From Ornithodoros turicata (taxonomy: Eukaryota; Arthropoda; Arachnida; Ixodida; Argasidae), in assembly GCF_037126465.1 (NCBI RefSeq), contig NC_088210.1:24887511-24951510 (forward strand): DNA of 64,000 bases, in the 5' to 3' direction. How positions within the stretch are numbered: position 1 is the first letter of the stretch; each line of letters begins with the position of its first letter. This document shows, piece by piece, positions 51,127-54,893 of the stretch. The position numbers and the translations under genes are program-made. The notes under the pieces are model-generated. The model ran no database searches and had not been told where the DNA came from. It saw only the letters and a program-made list of their open reading frames with translations.

Positions 51127-52366
51127 GCAGCGCGAAAAGGGATACACTACACAAAAGATCCACGATATATGCATAGCAATCAAGCCAGAAATTCAAGCCG
51201 GAGGGCGATTTTGCTGCTCATTGAATAATTTTGAATATCGCTGAATATTGCTGGCTGCTCGTACGGACTGCTCATGCATCCAAAGCTTACTGACATGGCT
51301 CTCTACGTGGATGTTATATACGACGATCTTTTCGTTTTGTTTTAGTCAAAGGTACCCAGCCCAAGATTTAGTACACATATTGGTAACAAAAAGAAAAAAA
51401 AAAGAGCTGTGCGCACAATTCGACTTTCAAATAACGGAGAGGAAATGCTTGCTCAGAGAATACCGTAACCAAAAGGGATTTTTGCGAAACAAACGTAGGG
51501 ATCGAGGGTACAGAGATTTATCTTTGCGCAGAATTGATCCGTTGTATGCACCGTGGAAGTGCACCACTCTAAATGTCGAACACGGGGGATATTTCGAAAC
51601 GCATAGCCCGGTGTTTGACTAAAGCGTATTCAGGTAAAGTGTGGGGCAACATCAAAAAGTACGCTCAGAGTTCGAACGGTGTCGGCGCGCTGCGGAGAAA
51701 CGATGAACTTCCGTAGTGTGGATAGCTTCCTCGCGTCGTGTGCTTTTTCACGTTCGGTGCAGTAGGTGGAGCATTGGGGAACCGGGCAGTATCGTACCAT
51801 CGCGGCAACAGTGATCTTCCGGAGAATATACACAAGAATTATGGAAAAGAACCATCAACTCCGAACATCGGCCGGCGTGTTATCCACACTGGAAAGGTGA
51901 CGGTGTCGCCCCCTATACGTCGATCTCGCAGCGAATAGTTCATTGCCTTGTCGTATCGGCGGTGGAGTAAAAGCTACGCATACTGGGTGCTGAATAGTCG
52001 TTTCTCGCAGTTCACTCGAAAGAGACAGCACTATTATCCAATGGGTCATATGTGACCTTTCTTATCCTTGATGTGCAAACGTAAATATATTGTACTGAAC
52101 GCACATCCTGTGCGCCATCCATCATTTTCCGTGATATACCAGGTTACTGTTTCGAAACAGATATATTGGTCACAATTCGATAATCGATCACAAAAAAGAA
52201 AAAGAAAAAAGAACAGGTGTGCTCCGAATGGGAAATTGAGAAGGCATTGCAAATGGAGAAGTAAACTGGAAAATGTTTCACCTCGATGCCAGTGTGCGTA
52301 GGCCAGGAGAGGGTCCGGAGCTAGCAAAGTCACCAGGAGCCATGCGGTCACCGGGCTCAGGGGCAT
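3492..52366 (-). CDS. Nhe: Na+/H+ exchanger (SLC9A/NHE family), whole gene, 24 coding exons
   Basis: Electroneutral Na+/H+ antiporter of the plasma-membrane NHE group (NHE2/3-like by general appearance). It exchanges external Na+ for cytosolic H+ in pH and volume control and epithelial ion transport. The protein has 869 residues: signal peptide about 1-24, soluble extracellular region to about 120, about 12 membrane spans to 525, cytosolic regulatory domain 525-869. Visible family marks are the FFLFLLPP amiloride-site motif (190-197), DP at 267-268, the transport-site pair N295-D296 in GESLLND, and AYGGLRGA at 482-489. The juxtamembrane calcineurin-homologous-protein-binding region (555-600) follows. 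Exon lengths sum to 2610 nt, 870 codons including stop, and all 23 junctions keep phase with GT and AG borders. Assignment to the family is certain. The NHE subtype is not settled, and exon 1 is the least certain exon. No poly(A) signal was found close after the stop. Confidence 0.93.
5023..5186 (-). CDS. Nhe: NHE coding exon 23: tail segment
   Basis: Residues 689-742. Ser/Thr-rich with a KRRHTV basic phosphorylation-type site and a final NENPYHK that joins smoothly to YHQRYNRN in exon 24. Acceptor CTGCAG, donor AAG|GTAGGT. It lies 6.5 kb from exon 22. The exact phase fit (2 nt in, 0 out) and good sites support it. Confidence 0.88.
5695..5900. mobile_element. 206-bp TIR element
   Basis: GCCGTATTCTTAAACGG (5695-5711) is the exact complement of 5884-5900, and pairing continues inward through CTCGACTC. 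Lies in NHE intron 22. Confidence 0.7.
6350..7100 (+). repeat. CAGACGAC-family repeat copy with internal unit
   Basis: Family landmarks at 6367 (GACATTCCCCAGAATGCTCC), 6920 (ATTCCGTAGCAGACGACAG) and 7040 (CCACTAGAATATTCCGTGG). The part at 6535-6855 is bounded by TTAAGAGTC inverted ends and recurs inverted at 46030-46325. Lies in NHE intron 22. Confidence 0.65.
7925..8025. repeat. GGCCCAATAAAGC repeat with short TIRs
   Basis: ATGGCTTTATTGGGCTAT pairs with GGCCCAATAAAGCTATC across about 100 bp. The right end recurs at 42350-42375 (TTGGCCCAATAAAGCTATCG). The AATAAA here is part of the repeat. Confidence 0.5.
9410..9560. repeat. Hairpin-family copy
   Basis: ATTGGTCTCC ... TCCAATCATCGCGGGAGATCG ... 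GGGGACCAATCGGAGGCCTC and GGGGAGGGAGGGAG, same layout as 21191-21300 but more diverged. Lies in NHE intron 22. Confidence 0.6.
11620..11625 (-). terminator. Possible intronic poly(A) signal in NHE
   Basis: AATAAA on the minus strand, three bases after an in-frame TAG (11628-11630) reached if exon 22 is not spliced at its donor. It could define a shorter NHE isoform ending in the acidic region. Whether it is used is unknown. Confidence 0.3.
11648..11811 (-). CDS. Nhe: NHE coding exon 22: acidic tail segment
   Basis: Residues 634-687. A Glu/Asp cluster (about 653-674, some 16 acidic residues) followed by a VSVDRKNSV site. On the plus strand it reads as a serine-rich frame that should be ignored. 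Acceptor TTGCAG, donor TCTG|GTGAGA. If the donor is skipped, the frame runs seven residues to TAG at 11628-11630, followed by AATAAA. Confidence 0.9.
12162..12230 (-). CDS. Nhe: NHE coding exon 21: HYAHLYGPAA
   Basis: Residues 611-632. DHYAHLYG ends the conserved regulatory helix; EENIPLKIQ follows. Acceptor CCGCAG, donor CAGAA|GTGAGC. If the donor is not used, the frame stops at once at the TGA contained in it (AAG TGA). Confidence 0.93.
12310..12410 (-). CDS. Nhe: NHE coding exon 20: DEKYLKPYL
   Basis: Residues 577-609. DEKYLKPYL corresponds to the conserved D-x-K-Y-L-x-x-x-L segment, the second part of the regulatory-protein-binding helix. Acceptor TTTCAG, donor TTGC|GTGAGT; codon GC|T (Ala610) spans to exon 21. 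Confidence 0.95.
12475..12975 (+). repeat. AGTCCC-motif repeat copies in NHE intron 19
   Basis: Two partial copies: 12530-12645 (CTCTGAAATTTACTGCCC, TACTGCAAATAGAG, ATAGTCCCGAAAC) and 12915-12975 (CAGTCCCTTTTGGGACTAAA, TAGGGACTA). A G14 run lies at the front. Confidence 0.5.
13723..13788 (-). CDS. Nhe: NHE coding exon 19: GIEEVTGH segment
   Basis: Residues 555-576. LLDNIMLGIEEVTGH and NYW match the conserved GIEDxxGHxxxxxW segment of the cytosolic helix that binds calcineurin-homologous protein. Acceptor TTCCAG, donor AAG|GTTCGT. The frame stays open past the donor for about 150 nt. Confidence 0.95.
13952..14041 (-). CDS. Nhe: NHE coding exon 18: post-membrane segment
   Basis: Residues 525-554. 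GASVKPLVNLLKI corresponds to the G-x-T-I-R-P-L-V segment at the end of the membrane domain, followed by a short cytosolic linker with EINSK. Acceptor ATTTAG, donor AAG|GTGGGG, phase 0 at both ends. Confidence 0.95.
14316..14412 (+). repeat. Minisatellite-like TCTAAGTGAAC repeats
   Basis: TCTAAGTGAAC at 14319, 14361 and 14390; the first and last continue as ATTCCAACTCTC. Lies in NHE intron 17. Confidence 0.6.
15565..15720 (+). repeat. AGTCCC-motif dispersed repeat
   Basis: TTGGCCCTGAAGTGTACTTC, CACTGCAAATAGTCCC, ACATTTAGTCGGGAGAGGG, then CCCAAAAGGAGTC and a T19 run. Lies in NHE intron 17 and is preceded by an AGAG-rich tract as in other copies. Confidence 0.6.
16260..16400 (-). repeat. AGTCCC-motif dispersed repeat, reverse copy
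   Basis: On the minus strand reads TTTTAGTCCCCTGGCACTG and following family sequence, ending near AAAGGACTGG. Lies in NHE intron 17. Confidence 0.5.
17390..17518 (-). CDS. Nhe: NHE coding exon 17: AYGGLRGAVAFS
   Basis: Residues 482-524. Starts with AYGGLRGAVAFS, the NHE hallmark with the functionally important Arg487. It ends with the last membrane span (LFIVLFTVFIQ). Acceptor ACGCAG, donor CAG|GTAAGC, phase 0 at both ends. Confidence 0.97.
17519..20544 (-). other. Nhe: NHE intron 16
   Basis: 3.0 kb with one dispersed repeat at 18055. Otherwise AT-rich sequence in which I see no gene or clear element. Confidence 0.7.
18055..18155 (+). repeat. GGCGAATTTCC...(CAT)n dispersed repeat
   Basis: CAGTCCCGTCGGCATTGG ... 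TGGCGAATTTCCTCATTC, (ATC)n, TATATTTGTTGTTG. Second copy at 43432-43520. Confidence 0.55.
20545..20621 (-). CDS. Nhe: NHE coding exon 16: LEEQFIM
   Basis: Residues 457-481. A short span (VFGLTYLVN), a basic loop (GRVRRIN) and the EEQFIM motif that leads into AYGGLRG. Acceptor TTCCAG, donor ATG|GTATAG, phase 0. Confidence 0.95.
20712..20833 (-). CDS. Nhe: NHE coding exon 15: SDTVIFIFLG
   Basis: Residues 416-455. SDTVIFIFLG plus a second span (GFVLWATVLCLIYRFL). Two tandem AG acceptors exist (ATGCAG and GTGCAG, 5 bp apart); only the upstream one keeps phase with exon 14. Donor CTCA|GTGAGT. Confidence 0.95.
20912..21007 (-). CDS. Nhe: NHE coding exon 14: CGLLQVQY...NISRKS
   Basis: Residues 384-414. 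Contains CCGLLQVQYA, an N-glycosylation-type NIS motif and YTTVKYFTKML, all in family positions. Acceptor TTTTAG, donor TTAAG|GTTAGG. Confidence 0.95.
21191..21282. repeat. Hairpin of the CCAATC/GCGGGAGATC family
   Basis: Perfect 19-bp stem: 21208-21226 against 21249-21267, with outer GCGGAGAG/CTCTCCGC pairing and a GGGAGGGAGG flank. Related sequences at 9410-9560 and 32935-33075. Lies in NHE intron 13. Confidence 0.75.
21420..22010 (+). repeat. CAGACGAC-family repeat, long copy
   Basis: Contains the family landmarks in order: GACATTCCCCAGAATACGCC, AACGTCATAGC, GATATTCCGTACCAGACGAC, TGTCGTCTGCT, CTTCCACTAGAAT, GTGTGAATACACG and GGACTCTTAATGACTACG. No coding frame persists. Lies in NHE intron 13. 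Confidence 0.7.
22320..22525 (+). repeat. AGTCCC-motif dispersed repeat
   Basis: Contains TGGCCCTGAAATTTACTCC, CACTGCAAATA, GCATTTAGTCCCGAAAGGGA and ATAGTCCCAAAGGAG. Other copies at 12530-12645, 15565-15690, 16260-16400 (reverse), 12915-12975 and 58685-59535. Type unknown (SINE or MITE). Lies in NHE intron 13. Confidence 0.65.
22579..22660 (-). CDS. Nhe: NHE coding exon 13: VEPL...HFSGII
   Basis: Residues 357-382. VEPL then a span with two Tyr residues and the conserved HxSGII ending. Acceptor TTGACAG, donor ATAAG|GTAAAT. Ser383 is split AG|C with exon 14. Confidence 0.95.
22775..22886 (-). CDS. Nhe: NHE coding exon 12: glycine-rich span
   Basis: Residues 319-355. A long hydrophobic span (FLSVSFGAIAIGCIMG) followed by the TxxTKYTxxVR loop common to NHE proteins. 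Acceptor TTTACAG, donor CGAG|GTATAG, ends phase 1. Confidence 0.95.
22956..23023 (-). CDS. Nhe: NHE coding exon 11: DAVTVVLY
   Basis: Residues 297-318, preceded by split codon G|AC for Asp296. Carries AVTVVLYNMM, continuing the transport-site helix. Acceptor TTTTCAG, donor CAG|GTTCGT (non-consensus beyond +2), phase 0. Confidence 0.95.
23109..23184 (-). CDS. Nhe: NHE coding exon 10: FGESLLN
   Basis: Residues 271-295. Begins VLAIFQEV and ends GESLLN, with Asn295 followed by Asp296 across the junction. This Asn-Asp pair is the transport site of electroneutral exchangers. Acceptor TTGCAG, donor AACG|GTCAGT. Confidence 0.96.
24430..25307. mobile_element. Foldback DNA element, TA duplication (Tc1/mariner type)
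   Basis: Begins CAGGGTGTCCCAG and ends in its reverse complement, flanked by TA on both sides. The inverted arms run about 375 bp from each end with scattered mismatches, leaving only about 130 bp unpaired near 24805-24930. No transposase frame. Lies in NHE intron 9. Confidence 0.85.
26095..26400 (+). repeat. CAGACGAC-family repeat copy
   Basis: ACATTCCCCAAGATACTCCA, GTAGCAGACGACAGGGCCAG, GTCATCTGCTATG and ACTAGAATATTCTGTGG, in family order. Lies in NHE intron 9. Confidence 0.65.
26810..27440 (-). repeat. CAGACGAC-family repeat copy, reverse
   Basis: Reverse-strand landmarks include the hairpins at 26991-27020 and 27245-27285 and a GGAATATTCTGGGACATGTC end. Lies in NHE intron 9, 400 bp from the forward copy. 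Confidence 0.65.
27777..27886 (-). CDS. Nhe: NHE coding exon 9: SLISAVDPVA
   Basis: Residues 235-270. Contains LISAVDPVA, among the most conserved NHE sequences; Asp267-Pro268 lie in the ion-transport core. Acceptor GCGCAG|GC was chosen over the closer CAACAG at 27862 because only it keeps phase with exon 8. The second AG may act as an alternative site but would break the frame. Donor GCA|GTGAGT. Confidence 0.95.
28171..28198 (-). CDS. Nhe: NHE coding exon 8: 28-nt micro-exon
   Basis: Residues 225-233 (GTVINAFTI), the start of the conserved GTxxNAFTIG span. Acceptor TTTCAG, donor ATAG|GTAAGG. At 28 nt it is the smallest exon of the gene, yet phase is kept (starts phase 0, ends phase 1; Gly234 completed by GC of exon 9). 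Skipping it would shift the frame. Confidence 0.9.
28276..28357 (-). CDS. Nhe: NHE coding exon 7: IILESAY segment
   Basis: Residues 198-224. Continues the amiloride-site span with IILESAY, followed by a loop and the start of the next span (NIGTILLFAVL). Acceptor TTTCAG, donor CTG|GTAAGG, phase 0. Intron 6, between this exon and exon 6, is only 123 bp. Confidence 0.95.
28481..28546 (-). CDS. Nhe: NHE coding exon 6: amiloride-site motif
   Basis: Residues 176-196. Ends with FFLFLLP, which with Pro197 forms the FFLFLLPP motif implicated in amiloride binding in plasma-membrane NHEs. The motif is intact, so the exchanger is probably sensitive to amiloride-type inhibitors. Acceptor TCCAG, donor CC|GTGAGT; Pro197 is split across the junction. 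Confidence 0.95.
30144..30185 (-). CDS. Nhe: NHE coding exon 5: second conserved span
   Basis: Residues 162-174, 42 nt. Hydrophobic, glycine-rich (LLGTLVGGIS), equivalent to the LLxGxxxGG span of NHE proteins. Acceptor TTTGCAG, donor TCTCA|GTAAGT. Codon CA|C (His175) spans to exon 6. Confidence 0.92.
30276..30820. mobile_element. 545-bp TIR element
   Basis: GGCCGGCCCGCATGGTGCGT at the left pairs with ACGCACCATGCGGGCC and GCGGCC at the right end. No coding frame. Lies in NHE intron 4, between exons 4 and 5. Confidence 0.65.
31020..31065 (-). CDS. Nhe: NHE coding exon 4: VPESC motif
   Basis: Residues 147-160, a 46-nt exon. It carries the FH...SSIVPES segment, the conserved loop before the second conserved span of NHE proteins. 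Acceptor TTTCAG, donor CGTG|GTGAGT. The last codon (TG|C, Cys161) is completed by exon 5. Confidence 0.93.
32880..33120. repeat. Hairpin-family copy with CT/GA arms
   Basis: Outer arms AAATTGCCCCTTTCC and GGAAAGGGCAATTTG pair, as do (CT)n and (GA)n next to AAGAGGC/GCCTCTT. The core has TCCAATCATAGCGGG and GACCAATCGGAGGC. Long frames on both strands here are products of this structure. Lies in NHE intron 3. Confidence 0.7.
33783..33945 (+). repeat. SINE fragment, second subfamily
   Basis: CACAGTTTCCTTTGAAGTCGG and CCCAGGACGCAC of the SINE body, then the alternative 3' end (GTGGCCGACAACGGCAAAC) and an ATCACC-type tail. Interrupted by a C10 run. Confidence 0.6.
34343..34487. mobile_element. Hairpin insertion with 12-bp direct repeats
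   Basis: ATGGGTTTCGAG occurs at 34343-34354 and 34476-34487. Between them a hairpin pairs GTGATAGGC...GAGCGATGGGCA (34396-34422) with 34450-34475. It looks like a 121-bp insertion with target duplication, in NHE intron 3. Confidence 0.55.
35214..35242 (+). other. G-quadruplex-type tract
   Basis: G6-T-G4-T-G7-T-G9: four guanine runs separated by single T. Lies in NHE intron 3, on the strand opposite to transcription. Confidence 0.7.
35700..35770 (+). repeat. Fragment of the second SINE family
   Basis: ACAGAACCCCGGGTGATCG and the following AATTATCCGCAGCCCCACC resemble the 3' body of the second tRNA-SINE family. The head is missing. Confidence 0.4.
36542..36567. repeat. 12-bp perfect hairpin
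   Basis: CTTCCGGCGAAA, a 2-base loop, TTTCGCCGGAAG. Lies in NHE intron 3. Confidence 0.7.
36767..37173. mobile_element. 407-bp TIR element (MITE)
   Basis: ACGACCTACTAGATTATAGC at the left is the exact complement of the right end at 37154-37173. TTCCAACC and CTCCAACC flank it, suggesting an 8-bp target duplication with one mismatch. A second copy is at 48435-48815. Confidence 0.8.
38425..38457. repeat. (TA)n microsatellite
   Basis: About 33 bp of TA repeats in NHE intron 3. Confidence 0.95.
38762..38899 (-). CDS. Nhe: NHE coding exon 3: acidic loop and first conserved span
   Basis: Residues 101-145. An acidic stretch with GEGED leads into a Trp-Glu motif (RWEF) and a hydrophobic span (FVFTVFIILAGLTKL), matching the pattern before and across the first conserved NHE membrane segment. 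Acceptor TCCTAG; donor CTCA|GTTAGT, a slightly weak donor. Starts with two bases completing Gly100 and ends in phase 1. Confidence 0.92.
38930..39420 (+). repeat. CAGACGAC-family repeat copy
   Basis: Family start (CATTTCCCGGAATACTCC), hairpin GTAGCAGACGACAGGGCCGA ... TGTCGTCTGCTATG at 39087-39122, then TTAAGAGTCCTCCAATCACG. Lies in NHE intron 2, directly beside exon 3. Confidence 0.65.
39429..40434. mobile_element. 1-kb element with imperfect long inverted ends
   Basis: Left end CTAGGCC...ATTACACCAGGCCTGAAAG is repeated inverted at 40400-40434. Inner blocks such as TTAGTTCGCTTACCTGCCA are also matched inverted, with gaps. It interrupts CAGACGAC-family sequence in NHE intron 2. Confidence 0.6.
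40435..40565 (+). repeat. CAGACGAC-family repeat fragment
   Basis: ACATTCAGTAGCAGACGACAG, TGTCGTCTGCTGTG, TCTCTAGAATATTCCGTGG. Lies 50 bp from exon 2. Confidence 0.6.
40619..40831 (-). CDS. Nhe: NHE coding exon 2: extracellular N-terminal region
   Basis: Residues 30-99. Low-complexity, Pro/Ser/Thr/His-rich segment with four consecutive prolines and an RKRQ basic site, as expected of the poorly conserved extracellular region before the first exchanger span. The acceptor is TTGCAG, the donor is CATG|GTAAGA, and it ends in phase 1. The reading frame is open throughout and joins both neighbours in phase. Without splicing logic this exon would not be recognised as NHE. Confidence 0.85.
41892..42155 (+). 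repeat. tRNA-derived SINE, second family
   Basis: The head CCTCGGTGGCTCAGTCGG ... GGCTCGAACCCGGCCGAGG can fold like a tRNA (CCTCGG pairs with CCGAGG). The body contains CGTTAAAGCACCCTCAGGTG, and the end is an (ATT)n tail. Too long and tailed to be a tRNA gene. Confidence 0.8.
42235..42378 (+). repeat. Related GGCCCAATAAAGC repeat
   Basis: Ends TTGGCCCAATAAAGCTATCG like 7925-8025, preceded by CACGTGG and a GC-rich stretch. Confidence 0.45.
43432..43520 (+). repeat. GGCGAATTTCC...(CAT)n dispersed repeat
   Basis: CAGTCCCGTCAGTATTGGCG ... GTGGCGAATTTCCCCATTC, (ATC)n, TATATTTGTTGTGG. Same family as 18055-18155. Confidence 0.55.
43870..44416. mobile_element. 547-bp element with CGGGTGTTTC ends
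   Basis: CGGGTGTTTCTCAAAGG at the left pairs with the right end (44360-44416) over about 55 bp, with mismatches. An internal hairpin pairs GACGGAAGATAAGGA (44037-44051) with 44112-44126. Lies in NHE intron 1. Confidence 0.65.
46020..46390 (-). repeat. CAGACGAC-family internal unit, inverted copy
   Basis: Matches 6535-6855 in reverse, including the AAAATCAGTTTTGAGAAAG and CTCGCAGACGACGGTGG segments, bounded by TTAAGAGTCAG ends. Lies in NHE intron 1. Confidence 0.7.
47376..47381 (-). terminator. Poly(A) signal AATAAA of the intron-1 gene
   Basis: AATAAA on the minus strand, 107 nt after the stop codon of the 144-residue frame at 47488-47922. Spacing suits a short 3' untranslated region. Confidence 0.5.
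47488..47922 (-). CDS. Uncharacterised single-pass membrane protein, basic tail (144 aa)
   Basis: I do not recognise this protein. ATG in strong context (GCAGCCATGG) at 47922; stop at 47488. Residues 1-17 are polar, 18-43 form one long hydrophobic span (FGFMTFVLIV...), and 44-144 are strongly basic and Gln/Arg-rich (CRISPR-unrelated despite the repeats nearby). By the positive-inside rule the tail should be cytosolic. Composition and GC use are even and coding-like, and an AATAAA lies 107 nt beyond the stop, so it looks like a real intronless gene or a terminal exon. It sits within intron 1 of the NHE gene, same strand. The CAG just before the ATG could be a splice acceptor, in which case further coding may lie upstream. 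No function can be assigned. Confidence 0.65.
   Translation of the reverse strand: MVPRGGSETPSRAFRLTMFGFMTFVLIVIISVIVLALFAVVFLSRRSQEAVMRRSLASYRPPQERLAYAISQRRHVVLRHRQQPIVKHQQQNDKDRKQQRRRSATGLGRKLAKKFVFRKRLPLKMRPLRKKGNRYRAVTKAAED
48435..48815. mobile_element. Second copy of the 407-bp TIR element
   Basis: Shares ACGACCTATATACTAGATTA, GAGCCGCATTTGGA, TTCAAAATTCAAATTTCC, TTGTCCAATCA and GCGCCCCTAGCGGATC with 36767-37173. The right terminal repeat is lost. Lies in NHE intron 1. Confidence 0.75.
49167..49290 (+). repeat. tRNA-derived SINE, 3'-truncated copy
   Basis: The head matches the 3106-3391 family: GTGGCTCAGTGGTTACCG box A, GGGTTCGGGTGCC box B region, then CCGGCTGTGGTGTCTAAGG. Similarity fades after about 49290. 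Confidence 0.7.
50662..50739. repeat. (AT)n microsatellite
   Basis: About 78 bp of uninterrupted AT, abutting the 139-bp inverted repeat. Confidence 0.95.
50738..51043. repeat. 139-bp perfect inverted repeat between (AT)n arrays
   Basis: 50738-50876 is the exact reverse complement of 50905-51043 as read, with a 28-bp loop made of CGTCGTTCCCGTCG-type repeats. (AT)n arrays lie to the left (50662-50739) and, after 40 bp, to the right (51083-51125). No coding content. Lies in NHE intron 1. Confidence 0.9.
51083..51125. repeat. (AT)n microsatellite
   Basis: About 43 bp of uninterrupted AT, to the right of the inverted repeat. Confidence 0.95.
52282..52366 (-). CDS. Nhe: NHE coding exon 1: start codon and signal peptide
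   Basis: Residues 1-28. The ATG at 52366 is followed by a hydrophobic core (TAWLLVTLLA) typical of a cleaved signal peptide. The frame has a TAA stop upstream, so this is the first in-frame ATG. The donor is GAG|GTGAAA and the exon ends in phase 1, exactly what exon 2 requires (G|GT, Gly29). It lies 11.4 kb from exon 2. The choice rests on phase, hydrophobicity and donor, so an alternative first exon outside the window remains possible. Confidence 0.6.
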
Positions 52367-52404
52367 CTGGCCGCGCACCACGTCCGCTTAGAGATCTGCA
52401 CCAT
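52357..52404 (-). promoter_or_regulatory. Possible overlapping upstream ORF of NHE
   Basis: An out-of-frame ATG at 52404 opens a 15-codon frame that ends in a TGA overlapping the first codons of NHE. If the 5' leader includes this stretch, it would reduce initiation at the main ATG. It depends on exon 1 being correct and unspliced upstream. Confidence 0.3.
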
Positions 52405-54319
52405 CGTTACAATCATCATATGAGAAAAAAAAACCAAATACAAGGTGACATCAGTGACGCATTTGAAAATGAACGCACACATTCCACAGTGGTGAATTCC
52501 AAGCAGACAAGCTGCTCCCATTAAATTAATTGCAATATCAAGGCAAACGAAAGAAGTCAAAATTTTTCGAATTGTTATTATGCAGGTCACACGAAGCTGA
52601 TCGTGTCAAACGTGGTAATAAAGAGTTTTAGCGAGATCGGAAGGATACGAAAAACGATTCGATAAAGGGAGATATGAAATCAAAGAGCAGCAACGTAATG
52701 TCAGTCAAAACACTTTCCTATCTAATGGCGACAGCTTCCCGCCTGGCACTGCGGCGGAGTCTCCGCCACACTCATTTGAGTAATGCATCATCGCATATGC
52801 TTCGCAGCCTGCGTGCATCTGTTGCATAACACGTAGCCCTGCTCGATCTGTTATTTGTCAATGTTCTGCGTCTCCGTATTTCGGAAACCTCCATGTCGCA
52901 AAGCTCCACGATTCGTATTCGGTGCATGAGTACAGACAGATGTCAGGAGGATTACGCTGTTGACATTTATATTTAAAACAAACAAATAAAAACGCAGCAA
53001 TGCTCCAATGATGAAGAGATCGAGTGACAAAGGGGACATCTCCATTCGCGTGGGTGCTCGCGAACGTGCCCGACTGTCGTCTGCAAACATAATTCGATAC
53101 TTAGGTTGCCCGAGTGGAAACCTAGCCGATTATCCAGTAATCAGATATTCGCCGTTTTCTCAAACGTGGGTAAAAGGCAAAAGCAGATTATGTGTTCGCA
53201 TATTTTGTTTCTCTTTTTGGCTATTTTTATCCGTGAGGTTCTTGCATTTTCGCGCGCATCACGCGAAATTCTGTGTCGGCGTCACGCAGCACTTGAGACC
53301 GTATACGAAGAATAAACGTGGAGAACGGGGGGGGGGGGGGGGGGGGGCAGGATAGAAGTGTGTAGGCGGTAGAGGAGTGGGGGGGGGGGGTTATATGGCG
53401 CAACTATGCACTTTAGGATACACGACGCAAAAATTTCCTTACGGATTCCCATACAGATTCCCGACGGCAGGGGCCCCTGGTAGATGATATGGGTTAAGCA
53501 ATGGTGGGGTTAAGCACCTACGTTAACCAGGCACGTGAGTCAAGCGTACGTAGTCAATACGTATTCGCGTCGAGGTGATTTGGTGTCGCCACCTTCCGGG
53601 GAGTAGGTCGTGACGTCACGCATCGCGTTGGATGCGAGGCAGGAGAGCAGACGACGCATCTGCGAGTGCTGGTTTTGTGTGTGCGGCGTTTGCGTACAAC
53701 TGCGCTGGGCTGGTACGACTCTGATACCAAGTAGCTTGACTCATGTGAAATGAAGGACCAAAATGACCTGGACGAAGTATCAGGACACAACACGAGAACT
53801 GGCGGGACTGGGCGTGTCTGTATAAGGCGTTCGAGTCGCTAATTTCCGCAAATTATAATTCAGACGAGAGTAACGAGAGTCCGGTCAGCATGCTTTTTGT
53901 GTATGATATAACGAAAGCAAGTTCGTTAACTTTTTGTTAGATATTTGACGAGGCCATTTTGTTAAATTAGTAGCAAGGTGTCTATTTTTCTTTAGCATAC
54001 CTGCAGCATGCCTCATGCACGATGTAGGTTTAACGTGCGTAGCAACAGCTAAGTGCCAAAAATATGAAGAATGATAGATTCAAGAGCATTTAAGAGCTTC
54101 TCTTAACTGCGCACTAAAATATATATGTGAATTTTACTACTGTTCGCATACAAAAACTGTTACTTGGGGAAAGACAGACGCTCACATAAAAACATCTGGT
54201 ACACTGTGCGACACCGCCCCTGTGACACACCACTTTCTTATAAATAACCAGGCCAATAACCTGCATGTGTACACATCCAAACAAGCGGTCAGCAACACGT
54301 CTGATGTTTCGTCTTTCAG
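52405..54319. other. Region upstream of NHE, no gene recognised
   Basis: Probably contains the NHE promoter and 5' leader, but no TATA box or initiator can be assigned. Notable only for the G tracts at 53327-53390. Confidence 0.4.
53327..53390 (+). other. G21 and G12 tracts
   Basis: A 21-G run (53327-53347) and a 12-G run (53379-53390) 31 bp apart, about 1 kb upstream of the proposed NHE start. Run lengths are uncertain in any assembly. Confidence 0.7.
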
Positions 54320-54710
54320 GTGAAGAGATACTTGTTCTCGCAGGAGATATTGAGACAAGTTGACTCTCCCAGATGCTGTCACTCCGGTGCTCTAGAGAGT
54401 CTGGAGCACATTCTTCTCCATTGCCCACACTACCAAACTTCCCGAACCGTACTCTCAGGATCCCTTAACGAGCTGGACTCTCGCCCCCTCTCTCTCACAA
54501 AATTGCTTGGTCCCTGGCCACATCCAGCCCACCAACGCTCTCCCCTGAAAGCTCTCTTGACCTTTCTGGAATACCATAGGACTTCGATCCATATTGTGAA
54601 GGGGCTCATTATTTCATTGCCCGCATCTCCACCAGCAATGGGGTAGAGCATCGCCCAGGCGATGAAACTCCCCATTAATCATCTCACAATAAAGTTGTTG
54701 CACGTTGTCG
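54320..54710 (+). mobile_element. LINE (non-LTR retrotransposon) 3' fragment
   Basis: An open frame (54320-54646) encodes the cysteine/histidine tail typical of LINE ORF2 C-termini: CC-H-S-G-x-x-E-S-L-E-H-I-L-L-H-C-P near residues 19-36. After the stop, a short untranslated tail ends in AATAAAGTTGTTG. The reverse transcriptase itself is absent, so this is a 5'-truncated dead copy. It lies upstream of NHE exon 1. Confidence 0.8.
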
Positions 54711-54827
54711 TTCAGAAGAGATGGTTTTATTGGTGTTTAGCACTGCAGCAGTGATTGTCATAATGTCAGTAATATATACGACAAGAGGTCAAAGCGGAAT
54801 CTTGCATGACGAACTAGCACTGGGAAT

Positions 54828-54893
54828 GGGACAGAGAGAGGAGACGACAGGACAGGTGCTAGCACCTGTCCTGTCGTCCCCTCTCTCTGTCCC
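54828..54893. repeat. 66-bp near-perfect palindrome
   Basis: 33-bp arms without a loop meet at GGTGCT|AGCACC; one mismatch as read. Arms contain GGGACAGAGAGAGG and GACGACAGGACAGG. Lies just 3' of the LINE fragment. Confidence 0.85.

Noticed and set aside
52046..52381. 111-residue minus-strand frame
   Set aside because: It is exon 1 of NHE read through its donor into intron 1; only the first part to 52282 is taken as coding.
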